Assembly (NCBI RefSeq): GCF_026262505.1
Contig: NC_067203.1
Coordinates: forward strand, 5,208,001 to 5,272,000
DNA from: Trichomonas vaginalis G3
Taxonomy: Eukaryota; Parabasalia; Trichomonadida; Trichomonadidae
DNA length: 64,000 nucleotides
Reading direction: 5' to 3'
In this document: in pieces, positions 1-10,057 of the stretch
How positions within the stretch are numbered: the first letter of the stretch is position 1
Layout: each line of letters starts with the position of its first letter
Position numbers and translations under genes: made by a program
Notes under the pieces: model-generated
What the model was told of the DNA's origin: nothing
The model's database searches: none
What the model saw: only the letters and a program-made list of their open reading frames with translations

Positions 1-355
1 GTGCATGGGAACAAATAGTCGACAGGTTTTTGTATTGTGCAAACTCTTCAAAGGAAACAGGTGGAAGTAAAACGATTTCAGGTGAAAATTTACCTGCACA
101 CAGTCATTACATAGATTTAAGTACATCTCAAGCAGGTTGGCATAAGCATAGATATTGGGATTGGTCAGGAATGACAAAAGGTAAAGGATATGATGTTAAA
201 GACGACGTTAAGTTTGCTATAAATTGTTACTGGAGTGACACTCAGGGAGAAGGAAACCATACACATTTCGTTTCAGGATATACGCAAACAACGGACAAAG
301 TAAAGAATACATGCCACCTTACATGACAGTTTACGCATGGTATAGAATTGCTTAG
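1..355 (+). pseudogene. Phage-type fibre tip protein, 3' part (element E)
   Basis: The 3' end of a gene entering from outside the window. The reading has the His/Gly-rich pattern of a receptor-binding fibre tip (AWEQIVDRFLYCANSS, then GGSK, LPAHSH, GNHTH) and ends with a WYR motif. This matches the tip at 50,385-50,807, which begins with a YPIGSIY-type motif known from phage T4 gp10-like C-terminal domains. Likely role is host attachment on the virion. It is a broken remnant. Confidence 0.6.
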
Positions 356-1254
356 TCGTCATTTTCAACTTCTTTAGCATATTCGTCAGGAGTTGTCTTA
401 TATTTGTTAGGAACTGTCTTTGAAAGTATACCACCTTGAACTTTGACAAGTTTGAAACGAGGTCTGACAATAGTAGTTTTATCTTCTGCTTGCAGTGTGT
501 ACATTTTGCCATGTTTGCCTAAAACTTCATAATATTCTCTTGTATACTTTCTTCTATTTTTACGAACACGAATGTGAGTACCTGTCGGGTTCCCATTGTT
601 GTCATAGTCAATAGTATTTTCATATGGGTCGCGTTTAGGTATTTCTATTTTTACTTTGTCACCTTTCTGAAGTTTGAAGCCCGGCATTCTTTCTTGTTTG
701 TCTCTTTTGACTAAATTATTAAATATATAGTCTTTCTCTAAGTCAGGGTTGTTTTTCATTTCTTCGGGGGAGTGGTTTCCCAAACCTTTTTGTTTACGGC
801 TATTGTAAATATTTAAAACTTGTCTCATCTTTGCCATGGAGAAGTGTCTATATTTGTCGTCATATGACATTTCATTTGCTTCACCACCTTGTGGTTGGTT
901 TAAGTCTCTTAACATTTTTATACAACCGTCAATGACACCAAGAGCAAATGTTTTGGTCGACAATGAAATATTGGTTTACATTTTTTGAACGCAGATAGTT
1001 TTTACATCATCTGATTTGAAAGAACTTTCACAGTCAGATGTCAGTTTTGTTGGATGGTATTTGTCAACGAATATTGTCAAAGCTGCTAAGATATCTAAAA
1101 TATTTTTGGACTGTAATGGTATGGCTTCACAGTATCTTGTGTTTTGACCGACAAATATTAGCCAGTATGGTGGTCCATCTTCTCTATACCTCGGAATGTT
1201 TTCCAAGATATCCATAAACCAAGCATTTGGTGTTGAACTAAAGATTTTTATCAT
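352..1254 (-). pseudogene. Polinton-type (retroviral-like) integrase remnant (element E)
   Basis: Leftward remnant of a DDE/rve-fold integrase, converging on the fibre gene. It shows the core start WFMDILENI, the strand YWLIFVGQNTRYCEAIPL and an acidic SDCESSF motif. A downstream part has a YNSRKQKGLGNHSPEEM stretch and a basic SH3/chromo-like tail, as in the intact integrase at 51,506-53,017 (compare YYNNTWHRTINMKPVEM there). The family inserts double-stranded element DNA. Broken, with a few breaks. It is the only integrase seen for element E, because copy 2 is interrupted before this point. Confidence 0.7.
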
Positions 1255-1324
1255 GAGTGCTTTCTTTGTCGCTTTAGAAACATAGGGGTCCTTGTTTGGA
1301 TTCGTCCATTTTTAAACCATAAGA

Positions 1325-1732
1325 AATGGTTTATTTGGCGCATTAGCAGGAGTTGCATCCAGATTTTTGCCCCGCAGTGGGAAACAATAGCCAGAGGTGC
1401 ATTTGGAATTGGAAGGAAGATTTTGAGTACATTAGGTATATACTTAAAGAGAAAGCACAACCTAATTATACAAACTGTACAGAAAGGTTGGGATGTAGCA
1501 CGAGATGCAGCAAATCTTATTCCAAATCCTGAAAACAAGAGGAAAAGTTCAAGGATGGATGGACAATGTAGGAAGACAAGCAGGAAACTATTATAACAAA
1601 GCAAATGACTACTATAACCAAGCAGGACACTATATGGACCAAGGTGAAAGATTCTTTAACAGAGGATATAACCATGCACAACAATGGGTAAACAATAACC
1701 AACCTCAACCGCCTCAAACTTGGGGAATGTAA
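1325..1732 (+). pseudogene. Small basic virion-type protein remnant (element E)
   Basis: The 5' part encodes a Gly/Ala-rich amphipathic stretch (GLFGALAGVASRFLP). The 3' part is rich in Tyr, Asn and Gln (NYYNKANDYYNQAGHYMDQG) and ends QPPQTWGM. Amphipathic leaders of this kind occur in membrane-active minor virion proteins such as adenovirus pVI. That role is inference from composition and from position beside the fibre, not from a recognised domain. Broken. In copy 2 only the last ~30 bp are present before the N gap. Confidence 0.4.
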
Positions 1733-1751
1733 AGTTTTTTACTGAGATGAA

Positions 1752-1905
1752 ATGAACAATACAGCATTGAGACAAATGGGTTCAAGATGGATTTGTCGAC
1801 TTCCAGCAGTTACACAACGTGTTTGTCAAGTTTCTTCCTATACCTCAGGAAGTTTTAGACCGACTTAAAAAACAACAACAACCAGTTGAAAACAAACCAA
1901 ACTAA
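1752..1905 (+). pseudogene. Small unknown protein, copy 1 (element E)
   Basis: Counterpart of the open 51-residue frame at 46,383-46,538. It begins MNNTALRQMGSRWICRLP. It follows the motif TTTTTACTGAGATGAA, shared by the next gene, so the start is well placed. Broken relative to copy 2. No recognised domain. Confidence 0.5.
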
Positions 1906-1923
1906 AATTTTTACTGAGATGAA

Positions 1924-2508
1924 ATGACCGAAGAAGTTGAAACGGTAGATTTGACACCACAAACAAAAAGTTCAGAACCATTGTCAAAACCTGTCAAAGA
2001 ACTTACAGATGAAGAGAAAAATTCAATAATAGAAAGTGCCAGGTCTGGAAATACAAACCCTAACTATAAAGTCACTTTTCATAGAAATGGAACGGCTAGT
2101 ATCTCAAAAAAGAAACAGACTCTCACAAATAAAATATTGAAGTCTGAAGGAGCTTTCGAGACAACAGATGGAAAAGTTTACTTCACTGACCAACAGTTCA
2201 TTATAGAACATCTCATTGACTTAGAGTCGAAATATTCTAAACTTTACAACAAACACAAAAAGTTGAAAGGAAAACAAAAACAAATGGCATATGATATTTA
2301 CGAAGATGTTGACGACACAACCATACCTGCAAGTGAGGTAAAGTCAGAGGAACCGAAAAGTGACGAAAAACCGATAGAAGAAGAAAAACCAAAAACTGAA
2401 GATAAACCAAAACCAAAGTTTAGTTTCCAAACTAAACCAAGTCAACCTTCACTAGCTGGTATGGGTTGGCGTCAAAGACTTCTGGTAGCAGGAGGTTATG
2501 TAAAGTAA
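1924..2508 (+). CDS. Acidic/proline-rich unknown protein, 194 aa (element E)
   Basis: An open frame of 194 residues. Residues 1-35 are acidic and Thr/Ser-rich, and 36-120 form a mixed region ending in a helical Lys-rich stretch. Residues 135-170 are a Lys/Glu/Pro low-complexity linker, and the conserved C-terminus ends MGWRQRLLVAGGYVK. The ATG sits just after TTTTTACTGAGATGAA, the virion-class upstream motif. Its place among fibre and small virion genes suggests a structural or assembly role, but no family was recognised. A broken counterpart is at 45,781-46,364. Part of a fossil element. Confidence 0.6.
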   Translation: MTEEVETVDLTPQTKSSEPLSKPVKELTDEEKNSIIESARSGNTNPNYKVTFHRNGTASISKKKQTLTNKILKSEGAFETTDGKVYFTDQQFIIEHLIDLESKYSKLYNKHKKLKGKQKQMAYDIYEDVDDTTIPASEVKSEEPKSDEKPIEEEKPKTEDKPKPKFSFQTKPSQPSLAGMGWRQRLLVAGGYVK

Positions 2509-2554
2509 AAGAAAAAAATATTTTTAAAACAGTATATTTTTTTATTTTTATTTG

Positions 2555-2640
2555 AACTGTACGCTGAGTTTGTTGGAAAAGACCGTTGGGAAACTTGTTT
2601 GTTAGACGATGAAATATGAAATGGCATACCATTTAAACAA
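2555..2640 (+). repeat. Scar of an HNH nuclease gene
   Basis: About 85 bp holding only the first ~55 bp and last ~20 bp of the neighbouring HNH gene type, with the same AT-rich leader. A related scar, invaded by intergenic repeats, is at 45,578-45,765. It suggests repeated gain and loss of these genes at this site. Confidence 0.65.
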
Positions 2641-2677
2641 CATATTTTAAAAAAAATATTTTTTTATTTTATTTGAA

Positions 2678-3262
2678 ATGTACGCTGAGTTTGTTGGAAC
2701 AGACCGTTGGGAAACTTGTTTGTTAGATGAGAAATATGAAATTCACTGTTGTGAGTCATTTGAAGTCAGAAACAAAAAGACAAAAAGAGTTTTAAGCGGA
2801 TGGGAGGGAAATGACGGATATGCTCTTATGAAGATGAGTGGAAAAAACTATTTTAAACATGTTGTCATTGCAACTCATTTTATACCGAACCCTAACAATT
2901 TACCTTTTGTAGACCATATAAACCGTATAAGAAGCGACAATAGACTTGAAAACTTACGTTGGGTCACTTGTTCTGAAAACAATAAGAACAGAGGCAAATT
3001 TGGAGATATTGTATTCGAATTTGTCGACGAACTAGAAGATGAAGCAATTGAAATTACAGACTATGGCAAGCATACGTTTGAGTTTTACTACTATAGCGAA
3101 GAACAAGACTCTTTCTACTTTTATACCGGCGTAAACTATAGGAAATTACAAGTATGTTTTACTAAGGCAGGCTATGCTTATGTAAACACTAGAGATACAG
3201 ATGGAAAAAACGTTCAAATACTTCTTAACAAATTCAAGAAGCTATATGGCATACCATTTTAA
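2678..3262 (+). CDS. HNH endonuclease with NUMOD4-like N-terminus (element E)
   Basis: An open frame of 194 residues. Residues 5-45 resemble a NUMOD4 DNA-recognition segment (DRWETC near 9-14; NKKTKRVLSGWE near 32-43). Residues 60-105 carry an HNH_3-type core: H61 in HVVIATHF, then FVDHINRIRSDNRLENLRWV with D79-H80, and paired Asn before a Trp. The C-terminal ~85 residues are acidic and aromatic, with no named domain. Such proteins usually act as free-standing homing-type nucleases. Four near-full copies exist in this window (also 10,519, 35,910 and 44,943). Each has the same AT-rich leader and the same gene ends, which fits a gene that spreads within and between E elements. Confidence 0.8.
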   Translation: MYAEFVGTDRWETCLLDEKYEIHCCESFEVRNKKTKRVLSGWEGNDGYALMKMSGKNYFKHVVIATHFIPNPNNLPFVDHINRIRSDNRLENLRWVTCSENNKNRGKFGDIVFEFVDELEDEAIEITDYGKHTFEFYYYSEEQDSFYFYTGVNYRKLQVCFTKAGYAYVNTRDTDGKNVQILLNKFKKLYGIPF

Positions 3263-3298
3263 AACGTTTTTAAAACAGTATATTTTTACATATATAAA

Positions 3299-3505
3299 AT
3301 GCTTCAGGTTGAAAAACAAAGAACAAAAGTAGCAGATACAAAACCGTTAGACTATATCTTTACAAATGCCGGTAGGACTATTTCAGATGAAGAAATTTCA
3401 TCTCGAATTGTCTTTCATATACAACTACGGAAAAGTGCTGAAAAAGTATTGAATGTGAAGATATTAGAAAATAACACGTTTTCTAACATCGTAGAAAACT
3501 CATGA
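3299..3505 (+). pseudogene. Remnant of the 286-aa virion-candidate gene (element E)
   Basis: The beginning matches the open 286-residue protein at 44,057-44,917 (MLQVEKQRT start, then ADTKPLDYIFTNAGRT), and the end also matches. Much of the middle of the gene is not present here. Broken remnant. It lies next to the cassette at 3,566-4,632, which is absent at the equivalent place in copy 2. Confidence 0.6.
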
Positions 3506-3565
3506 AAACAATTTATTTTTGACACTTTCACAAAAAACATAAAAAAGTGAGTTAAAATGAGATGT

Positions 3566-3931
3566 TTACTGAACTGGTTGGATGTCGCCTTCTGTAGTTA
3601 TGTAGAATGGTTGACCTGAGAAGTGGAACAGTGCTCTGAGAATTTGTATAATTCGTGGAATTGGACTCTCTCTGTTTGGAAGTTGTATCCAAGGACGCTT
3701 GGCAAAGAACTTGAGAAGAGCTTCTCTTTTGGCGTCCTTTATGCCATCGTAGGCTGTCCCGTCTGGTATTTGAATTGGAATTCCAGTCGAAGTCTCGAGA
3801 TTCAAGGCAGCCCTTCCCGTTATCCAACAGTTAACAAGCTTGCCTTTTACATTCTGCCTGAGGAAGTCTTTAACAAGCTCGTTAATTTCAATTAGGTAAA
3901 CTGCCTCATCTAATGGCTCGATGTTGTCCAT
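3566..3931 (-). CDS. Cassette gene A: MDNIEP... protein, 121 aa
   Basis: An open leftward frame of 121 residues starting MDNIEPLDEAVYLIEINELV. It is helical at the N-terminus and mixed alpha/beta afterwards (KGKLVNCWITGRAALNLET). Its start codon directly abuts the direct-repeat array at 3,932. A homologous start (MTDIDPADEAIYLIEINELV) directly abuts a different array at 40,357. No family was recognised. The fixed link between this gene type and a repeat array suggests it acts on, or is controlled by, the array, for example as an iteron-binding protein. That is inference only. Confidence 0.55.
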   Translation of the reverse strand: MDNIEPLDEAVYLIEINELVKDFLRQNVKGKLVNCWITGRAALNLETSTGIPIQIPDGTAYDGIKDAKREALLKFFAKRPWIQLPNRESPIPRIIQILRALFHFSGQPFYITTEGDIQPVQ

Positions 3932-4268
3932 TGCTACTGTCAGTAAAAGTACTGCTACTGTCAGAAAAAGTACTGCTACTGTCAGAAAAAGTACTGCTAC
4001 TGTCAGTAAAAGTACTGCTACTGTCAGTAAAAGTACTGCTACTGTCAGTAAAAGTACTGCTAGGAGCAGAAAAAAGGAAAATTTGAGAGGGTTTTCGACG
4101 ATAAAGTACTGCTACTGTCAGAAAAAGTACTGCTACTGTCAGTAAAAGTACTGCTACTGTCAGAAAAAGTACTGCTACTGTCAGAAAAAGTACTGCTACT
4201 GTCAGTAAAAGTACTGCTACTGTCAGAAAAAGTACTGCTACTGTCAGTAGAAGTACTGCTAGTAGCAG
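3932..4268. repeat. Bipartite direct-repeat array, 21-bp unit
   Basis: Two blocks of a 21-bp unit (AGTACTGCTACTGTCAGAAAA, with A/T variation near its end). There are six units and then seven, and each block closes with a variant unit (GCTAGGAGCAG or GCTAGTAGCAG). The blocks flank a unique ~33-bp AT-rich core at about 4,071-4,104 that contains AAAATTTGAGAG. It lies between divergent small genes (3,566-3,931 leftward, 4,310-4,632 rightward). The layout resembles an iteron origin or control region. Confidence 0.85.
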
Positions 4269-4309
4269 AGATTTTTATCGTTGTGGTCCGACGGTTAAGC
4301 CACAGACGA

Positions 4310-4632
4310 ATGTCCGACGTCCCACCAACCGAGTCCAATCTCAATCCAGAAGAACCGAAAGCTCCAACCCTTGGTTGTTCCAACAATTCCAATCTCAATC
4401 CAAATCGAAGAGAGACCAAGAGTTCGAAGAAGGTCTGAACCGCTTACGCAAAGAGTATGCTACAGCTCCAACCCTTGGTTGTTCCAGCAATTCCAATTCC
4501 AGTCCAAATTACTACCAATCTCAATCCAAATCGAAGAGAGACCAAGAGTTCGAAGAAGGTCTGAACCGCTTACGCAAAGAGTATGCCACAGCTCCAATTG
4601 AGAGAAAGTTGTTCCCGGACCAAAAAATATAA
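4310..4632 (+). CDS. Cassette gene B: MSDVPP... proline/asparagine-rich protein
   Basis: Begins MSDVPPTESNLNPEEPKAP just beyond the repeat array. It is homologous to the leftward start at 38,446 (MTDVPLPECLPKPEEPTAP). The rest contains a 126-bp tandem duplication (period from 4,391 to 4,517) that can encode RDQEFEEGLNRLRKEYATAP twice. Because the unit is a multiple of three, several frames stay open and the true product is uncertain. Unknown function. It is the rightward member of a divergent pair around the array. Confidence 0.4.
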
Positions 4633-4639
4633 TTTAGGG

Positions 4640-5385
4640 TAGAAGGTCATGATTTCATCGTAAATGTTTTGTCAAGACTTCTTCGTATATGTTTTGTCAA
4701 GACTTCTTCGTATATGTTTTGTCAAGACTTCTTCATCGTAAACTAAACGTAAATGTTTTGTCAAGAATATAGCAACCGTCGGAATACAGACGGTTGGTTT
4801 TTATATAAAATTCATGCAGGAAATTCTTGAGTTTTGGTTGAAAGAATACGGTGGAGCCAAAAGTGGCTCGACCTCAAAACAAACATTTTATGAGCTTACA
4901 AAGGGTGTTATGAATGAATTCAGCAACATACATCCTGACCTCGTTCATTTTTGTTGCTAAATTCAGTAAAAATAATGTTTATGTTAGAATGTTAGATCTA
5001 ACATGTTTTCTAACACGTTTTCTAACATGGTCTAAAACTCTTGAATTTTCATGAATTTTCATGAATTTTCATGAATTTCATCGTAAATGTTTTGTCGAAA
5101 CTTCATCGTAATGAGTGTAAATGACCCAAAAATAATGTTTATGTTAGAATGTTAGATCTAACATGTTTTCTAACACGTTTTCTAACATGGTCTAAAACTC
5201 TTGAATTTTCATGAATTTTCATGAATTTCATCGTAAATGTTTTGTCGAAACTTCATCGTAAATGTTTTGTCGAAACTTCATCGTAATGAGTGTAAATGAC
5301 CCAAAAATATAATTTATGTTAGAATGTTAGATCTAACATGTTTTCTAACACGTTTTCTAACATGGTCTAAAACTCTTGAATTTTC
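4640..5385. repeat. Mosaic intergenic repeats of element E
   Basis: Built from recurring blocks: the palindrome TGTTAGATCTAACA with flanking TTCTAACA half-sites; the CATGAATTTTCATG series; and blocks reading ATGTTTTGTCAAGACTTC and AATGAGTGTAAATGACCC. About three composite units are present. Inside lies a 48-residue frame at 4,814-4,960 (MQEILEFWLKEYGGAKSG...) with a partial counterpart near 43,900; it is probably a gene fragment. Confidence 0.8.
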
Positions 5386-5457
5386 ATGAATTTTCCCGAA
5401 ATAAAAAATAAAATTAGTTTTATTTTTTTTTTATTTTTTTTATTTTGTATAAAAGAT

Positions 5458-6394
5458 ATGATTTCAACAATCGGCACAACAACAGTTCAAACAACTACAG
5501 CACCAAACTCGTTAGTCATGAATCCAACATCTATGTTAGTAGAGATGAAAAACTTCATTCCTTCTTCATATACTTTCGAAACAAAAATCCAGAAGATAAA
5601 GCAAGAACTTTTAACAAGTAATTTAGACTGTAGTGCGAAAGATGAAACAATGAACAGTATCTTTATGAAATGCAGGACATTATTGACCATTTACCCAAAT
5701 TGCCTGAAATCCAACAACAAAAACTAACCATTCCGAATTTGACGAAATAGAAGTCAAAGCAACTGACTCAGTAGAAATAAAGAAGTTCATACGAAAGGTA
5801 AATTATGAATTCCTTGGTTTTCATTGCAACCATAAGGTTATGGACAAAGATTGCGACATGGTATATAAGAACATCTCTGACCTTTACAAATCCGAAGAAT
5901 TTAAGACCTACGACAACTTTGTTTCATTAGTTGCAAAATGTGTTTGGGAAATAAGAGATAAAGATAGTAGGGGTAAGGTATGGAACGAACAAATAAAACC
6001 CGCTATGTTCGAGATGAAGAAAACCATTGACGCCTTGGTTGTTTTAGCAGGTAAGGTTTCAGAATATAACGCAAAAATGAACCCGCAATGTTCAAAATGT
6101 AAAGCGCAATGAGGAAATATAACTACTCCGTCAAAGAGATAGAACGTATGCGAAACGACTATGCAGATTTAAAGAAAGAAGCAGAAAAACCAGCAGAAGA
6201 TAAAATGAACATGTTAGAATTCTGAACAAAAACTATCCAACTGCTGACGATTTCCTTCTATCTGACGTCAAGAAGAAGTATAAAAAACTTTCGGTATCGT
6301 TAAAACTTTTGACATACTGACAGAAGAAATAGAAGCTACGAAATTGTTTAGAGTCATGAACCATCGCAACATATACCATGTAAAACGCTTGTAA
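5458..6394 (+). pseudogene. Unknown Bro/KilA-neighbourhood protein, copy 1
   Basis: Counterpart of the open 304-residue gene at 41,518-42,432. It contains the same TTAPNSLVMNPTSM start, the CNHKVMDKDCDMVYKNI segment and the CSKC pair. Broken, with several breaks. An AT-rich leader precedes the ATG. Confidence 0.65.
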
Positions 6395-7010
6395 ATAGTT
6401 ATGTTAGAAAACATGTTAGATCTAACATTCTAACATAAACATTATTTTTATTGAATTCCGTATGAAATTTCATGAATTTTGTATGTTTTAGACCATGTTA
6501 GAAAACATGTTAGAAAACATGTTAGATCTAACATTCTAACATAAACATTATTTTTGGGTCATTTACGCTCATTACGAAGAAGTCTTGACAAAACATTTAC
6601 GAAGAAATCATGAAAATTCATGAGGTTAGAAAACATGTTAGAAAACATGTTAGATCTAACATTCTAAATAAACATTATTTTTGGGTCATTTACGCTCATT
6701 ACGAAGAAGTCTTGACAAAACATTTACGAAGAAATCATGAAAATTCATGAGGTTAGAAAACATGTTAGAAAACATGTTAGATCTAACATTCTAACATAAA
6801 CATTATTTTTGGGTCATTTACGCTCATTACGAAGAAGTCTTGACAAAACATTTACGAAGAAATCATGAAAATTCATGAGGTTAGAAAAGAGGTTAGAAAA
6901 CATGTTAGATCTAACATTCTAACATAAACATTATTTTTGGGTCATTTACGCTCATTACGAAGAAGTCTTGACAAAACATTTACGAAGAAATCATGAAAAT
7001 TTCATTTAAG
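6395..7010. repeat. Tandem copies of the mosaic intergenic unit
   Basis: Four to five near-identical composite units of ~140-150 bp. Each carries the TGTTAGATCTAACA dyad with flanking TTAGAAAACATG half-sites, TTATTTTTGGGTCATTTACG, CTCATTACGAAGAAGTCTTG and ATGAAAATTCATG. They lie between two accessory genes, and the same blocks recur in every long intergenic gap of element E. Confidence 0.85.
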
Positions 7011-7070
7011 ATAGAAAAATAAAGTTAGTTTTTATAAAATATTTTTTTTATTTTGTTATGTAAGAACAAA

Positions 7071-7679
7071 ATGACAAACATTGAGTTGAAACAAGTTAGA
7101 AAGATAGACAATGACACCAAAGTGGTTAGAATAGGTGATTTAAACGTAAGATACTCAAAGGAAATACAAATATTCTTTGTCAGACATTTTATCTCCATCT
7201 GGAAAGCAAACAAACCACTGGGTTATAAATGCTTCTACTCAGAAAATTTTGACAAGAAATCCTGAGCTTATGATATCGGTAAGATTCTATGGAAAAAGAG
7301 CATATCTTATAGACAAAAGTCTTATACCAATAGTTTTGTTATGGTTAGACCCAGTTGTTGGATATAACTTCATAACATATGGTTCATTCGATACGGAACG
7401 TTGCAGTGAAGGCTTACTTTACATCGTTCAGAAACCGAAGGACTTCAATACAAAAAGATATAAGATAGGAAGAACATATAATATAACTCTAAGATATGAC
7501 AGTACAGTCAATAGAGTCAAGGTTGTGTTGTTAATGATATGAGAGCTGCAGAAACAGAACTACTTGAAAAGTTTGAGAAAATGTATGGTGCTCCCACGAA
7601 AGGTAAAGAAACGTTTGAAGTAGATGAGATAGATAAAGCTATAAAATTATTTGACGAAGTTGCTGAAAAATACATGTAA
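7071..7679 (+). pseudogene. KilA-N/GIY-YIG protein, copy 1
   Basis: Counterpart of the open gene at 40,462-41,073. It includes the ISPSGK segment, the AYLIDKSLIPIVLLWLDPVV stretch and a GIY-YIG-type region beginning GLLYIVQKPKDF. The start at 7,071 follows an AT-rich leader ending GTAAGAACAAA. Broken, with a couple of breaks. Confidence 0.7.
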
Positions 7680-7769
7680 AGCGTTTATTTTTGGTCTTTT
7701 GTGAAAGATAGAAAAAATAACGCTAATTTTATTTTTATTTATTTTTTTATTTTGTATGTAAAGACAGAT

Positions 7770-8659
7770 ATGTCAACAACAGAGAACACAACAACTGCTA
7801 TCGTTCATGAAGCTATAAATGAAGAATATGAGTGGGTTCAGTTTAACAAACAACTCCGTCTCATTCGTTCGGTCAAAGACGATATGTACCAAATGCAAAG
7901 TATTTTGACAGCATGTTTTGCTCCAGATACTAAACACGCAGACGACTGGTTCAAAAACCAAAGCACACAAGAACTTTTGAGTGAAATTTCTCTAGACAGA
8001 CTTTTTTCTGAAAACAGTGAAGAACAGCGAGTAGGTAAAAAACCGGGGTCGCCTAAAACTCATGAAAACAGTGAAGAACAGCGAGCCAGACTTTTTTCGG
8101 GGTCGCCTAAAACTCATGAAAATCGTAAAAATTTGCCAAATGGTTTGAGAGGTTGGTATGTACATAGACTTCTTGTAAATGCTGTTGCAATGTGGGCTTC
8201 GCCTCGTTATGCTTGGTATATTTACAGACTTCTTGACGAAATTCATAGACAAGAACGTGAAGAGATGGAAAACAAGCTTGAAGCAAAGACAAAAGCATTC
8301 AGAAAAGAATACCACGTTCGGTACCAAAAGGAAAGGAAAAGAACTATAAGTATATGATTTATACTGAAGAGATGGAAAATGAAGAAGATAAAGATATGGT
8401 TATGTTGCATTTAGTCAGAAGAAACAACAAAAGCTTTTACGACCTTGCTAAGATTTACAAAATCTGACAGAAATTGGTTCTATCGCGAAAACTTACCGAT
8501 TTCAATGACACCGAATGAAGATGTGAAACAAATAGTCAAGATACGTTACCTCAACACACTATGATATTAAAGGTTGTACAATTCTTACATTCAAAGAAGA
8601 TTTGCCATTGTTAAAGGAAAAAAACAGAGTATTTTGACAACTTCAAACAAGCAGAGTAA
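7770..8659 (+). pseudogene. KilA-N domain protein, copy 1
   Basis: Counterpart of 38,771-39,551. The KilA-N-like hallmark AVAMWASPRYAWYIYRLLDE is clear. A locally duplicated ~60-bp segment (8,010-8,125), absent from copy 2, interrupts it. Broken, with several breaks. The leader TTTTGTATGTAAAGACAGAT precedes the ATG and is conserved in copy 2. Confidence 0.65.
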
Positions 8660-8689
8660 ATGAACCATTTATTTTTCAAGCTTGACTTT

Positions 8690-9552
8690 TTACAATTTGA
8701 ACTTTGTTTGCGTAGATATGAATTCTGAAAGAAGTATGAGGTCTTGTATGACTTTGTACTTCTCCCATAGTTCATGTCTGTCAAACTTACCTGCCATGGA
8801 CTCTTTCATAAGTTCCATGAAATCGTCTTCGGACAATCCAGGGAAAAGTATGATATCAGTAAGTATTCTTTTAACATCCTTACTTAAACTCTTTGCTGTC
8901 TGTACACATATTACGACTGAGATGTTAAAGTGTCTGAGCTTCTTAAGAATTCGACACATATCTTGTTCTCTGTTCTTTAACAAAGGATGAGAAGCAAAGT
9001 CATCTAAGATAAGAAGACATCTATGAGGGTAACGTTTTCCAATCGTAAGATTGCAATTTCTTCGAAATGTATTCTATCTCTTTCTGTTTGTTTCTGAAGT
9101 GTTTCTTCTCTAATATTCTCTGCATTTCCTCATTTGGGTCTTTAAACTTAGAATTTATATACTCATTTATAGCATTGTACTTCAAAACTCTTCTTTGGTA
9201 CTTCTTTATCCAATCTAACAACTCAGTATCCTTTATACATACTAACTTAGACTTCTTTATAATATCTTTGAACGAATTGACGGTTTGGTCAAATTGACCA
9301 GAAGTACTACAAATAACAACTAACTCATAGAATGGGTTCTTCTCATCTAGTTCTTGTTGTTGTGCAGCCATTTTAAGATAAGTGAAAGTCTTACCCGACC
9401 CAGGTTGGTGCGATTAGACCTGTTATACCATTCTGAGCAAATAAGAACTTTTCATGTATAGGCTTTATCTGAGCATTTTCTAACTTCCTCTTGTTCTTCT
9501 TCAAAACATTCTCAAATTTCTTGTCAATGTCAGCAAACTTTTTTTCTAACAT
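8690..9552 (-). pseudogene. A32/FtsK-HerA-type genome-packaging ATPase, copy 1
   Basis: Counterpart of 37,479-38,339. Recognisable parts are the FLFAQNGITGLIAP approach to the P-loop, the FYELVVICSTSGQFDQTV strand and the NREQDMCRILKKLRHFNIS helix after Walker B. This family pumps genomes into capsids in Polintons and large DNA viruses. Broken, with a few breaks. Confidence 0.7.
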
Positions 9553-9588
9553 ATTTTTAGAAAAATTAAAATTTTTATCTTTTAGAAA

Positions 9589-10041
9589 ATGTCTAGTGAT
9601 TTCGCTATCTATATTCGAGACAAACTTTTCGACTCTAAAACATCTGTCGACCATAAAATCTTACATAGTGTAAACAAGAAAGGGGAATTTGTTCTAAAGT
9701 TCTGTTTCTGGGAATATGACAAGAACCATAAAACATTAAGCAGAGCAGTCTTAAAAATTTGTCAATGACAGACTTGTTGACAGAGATGACGCCGATTGAA
9801 AGATGAAGTCCAACAAAAGTTCTTAGAATGCAAAGAAGACACATGCGCTGTTCTTGAAGATGAAATAGAAAACAGAATAGATGAGCTATTAAAGGACAAA
9901 GAACTTTTACATAAATATGGTTGCGCCAAATTTGACATAACTCCACCAGAAAGAAGAAGAAGAAGAGAGAAAAGAAAGAAAAGAAAGTAGAAGAAGAGAA
10001 GAAAGAACCTGAACCAGAGAAAAAGAAATTTGACATGTAAA
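9589..10041 (+). pseudogene. Unknown protein with charged tail, copy 1
   Basis: Counterpart of the open 156-residue gene at 36,972-37,442. It starts divergently from the packaging ATPase across a ~36-bp AT-rich spacer, as in copy 2. The C-terminal Lys/Glu-rich tail is recognisable. Broken, with a few breaks. Confidence 0.55.
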
Positions 10042-10057
10042 AATAAAATTTTATTTT

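Noticed and set aside
3921-4419. Ser/Thr-rich frames through the 21-bp array on both strands
   Set aside because: They arise from the 21-bp period. The sister array has a 22-bp period and cannot code, so coding is not the conserved property.
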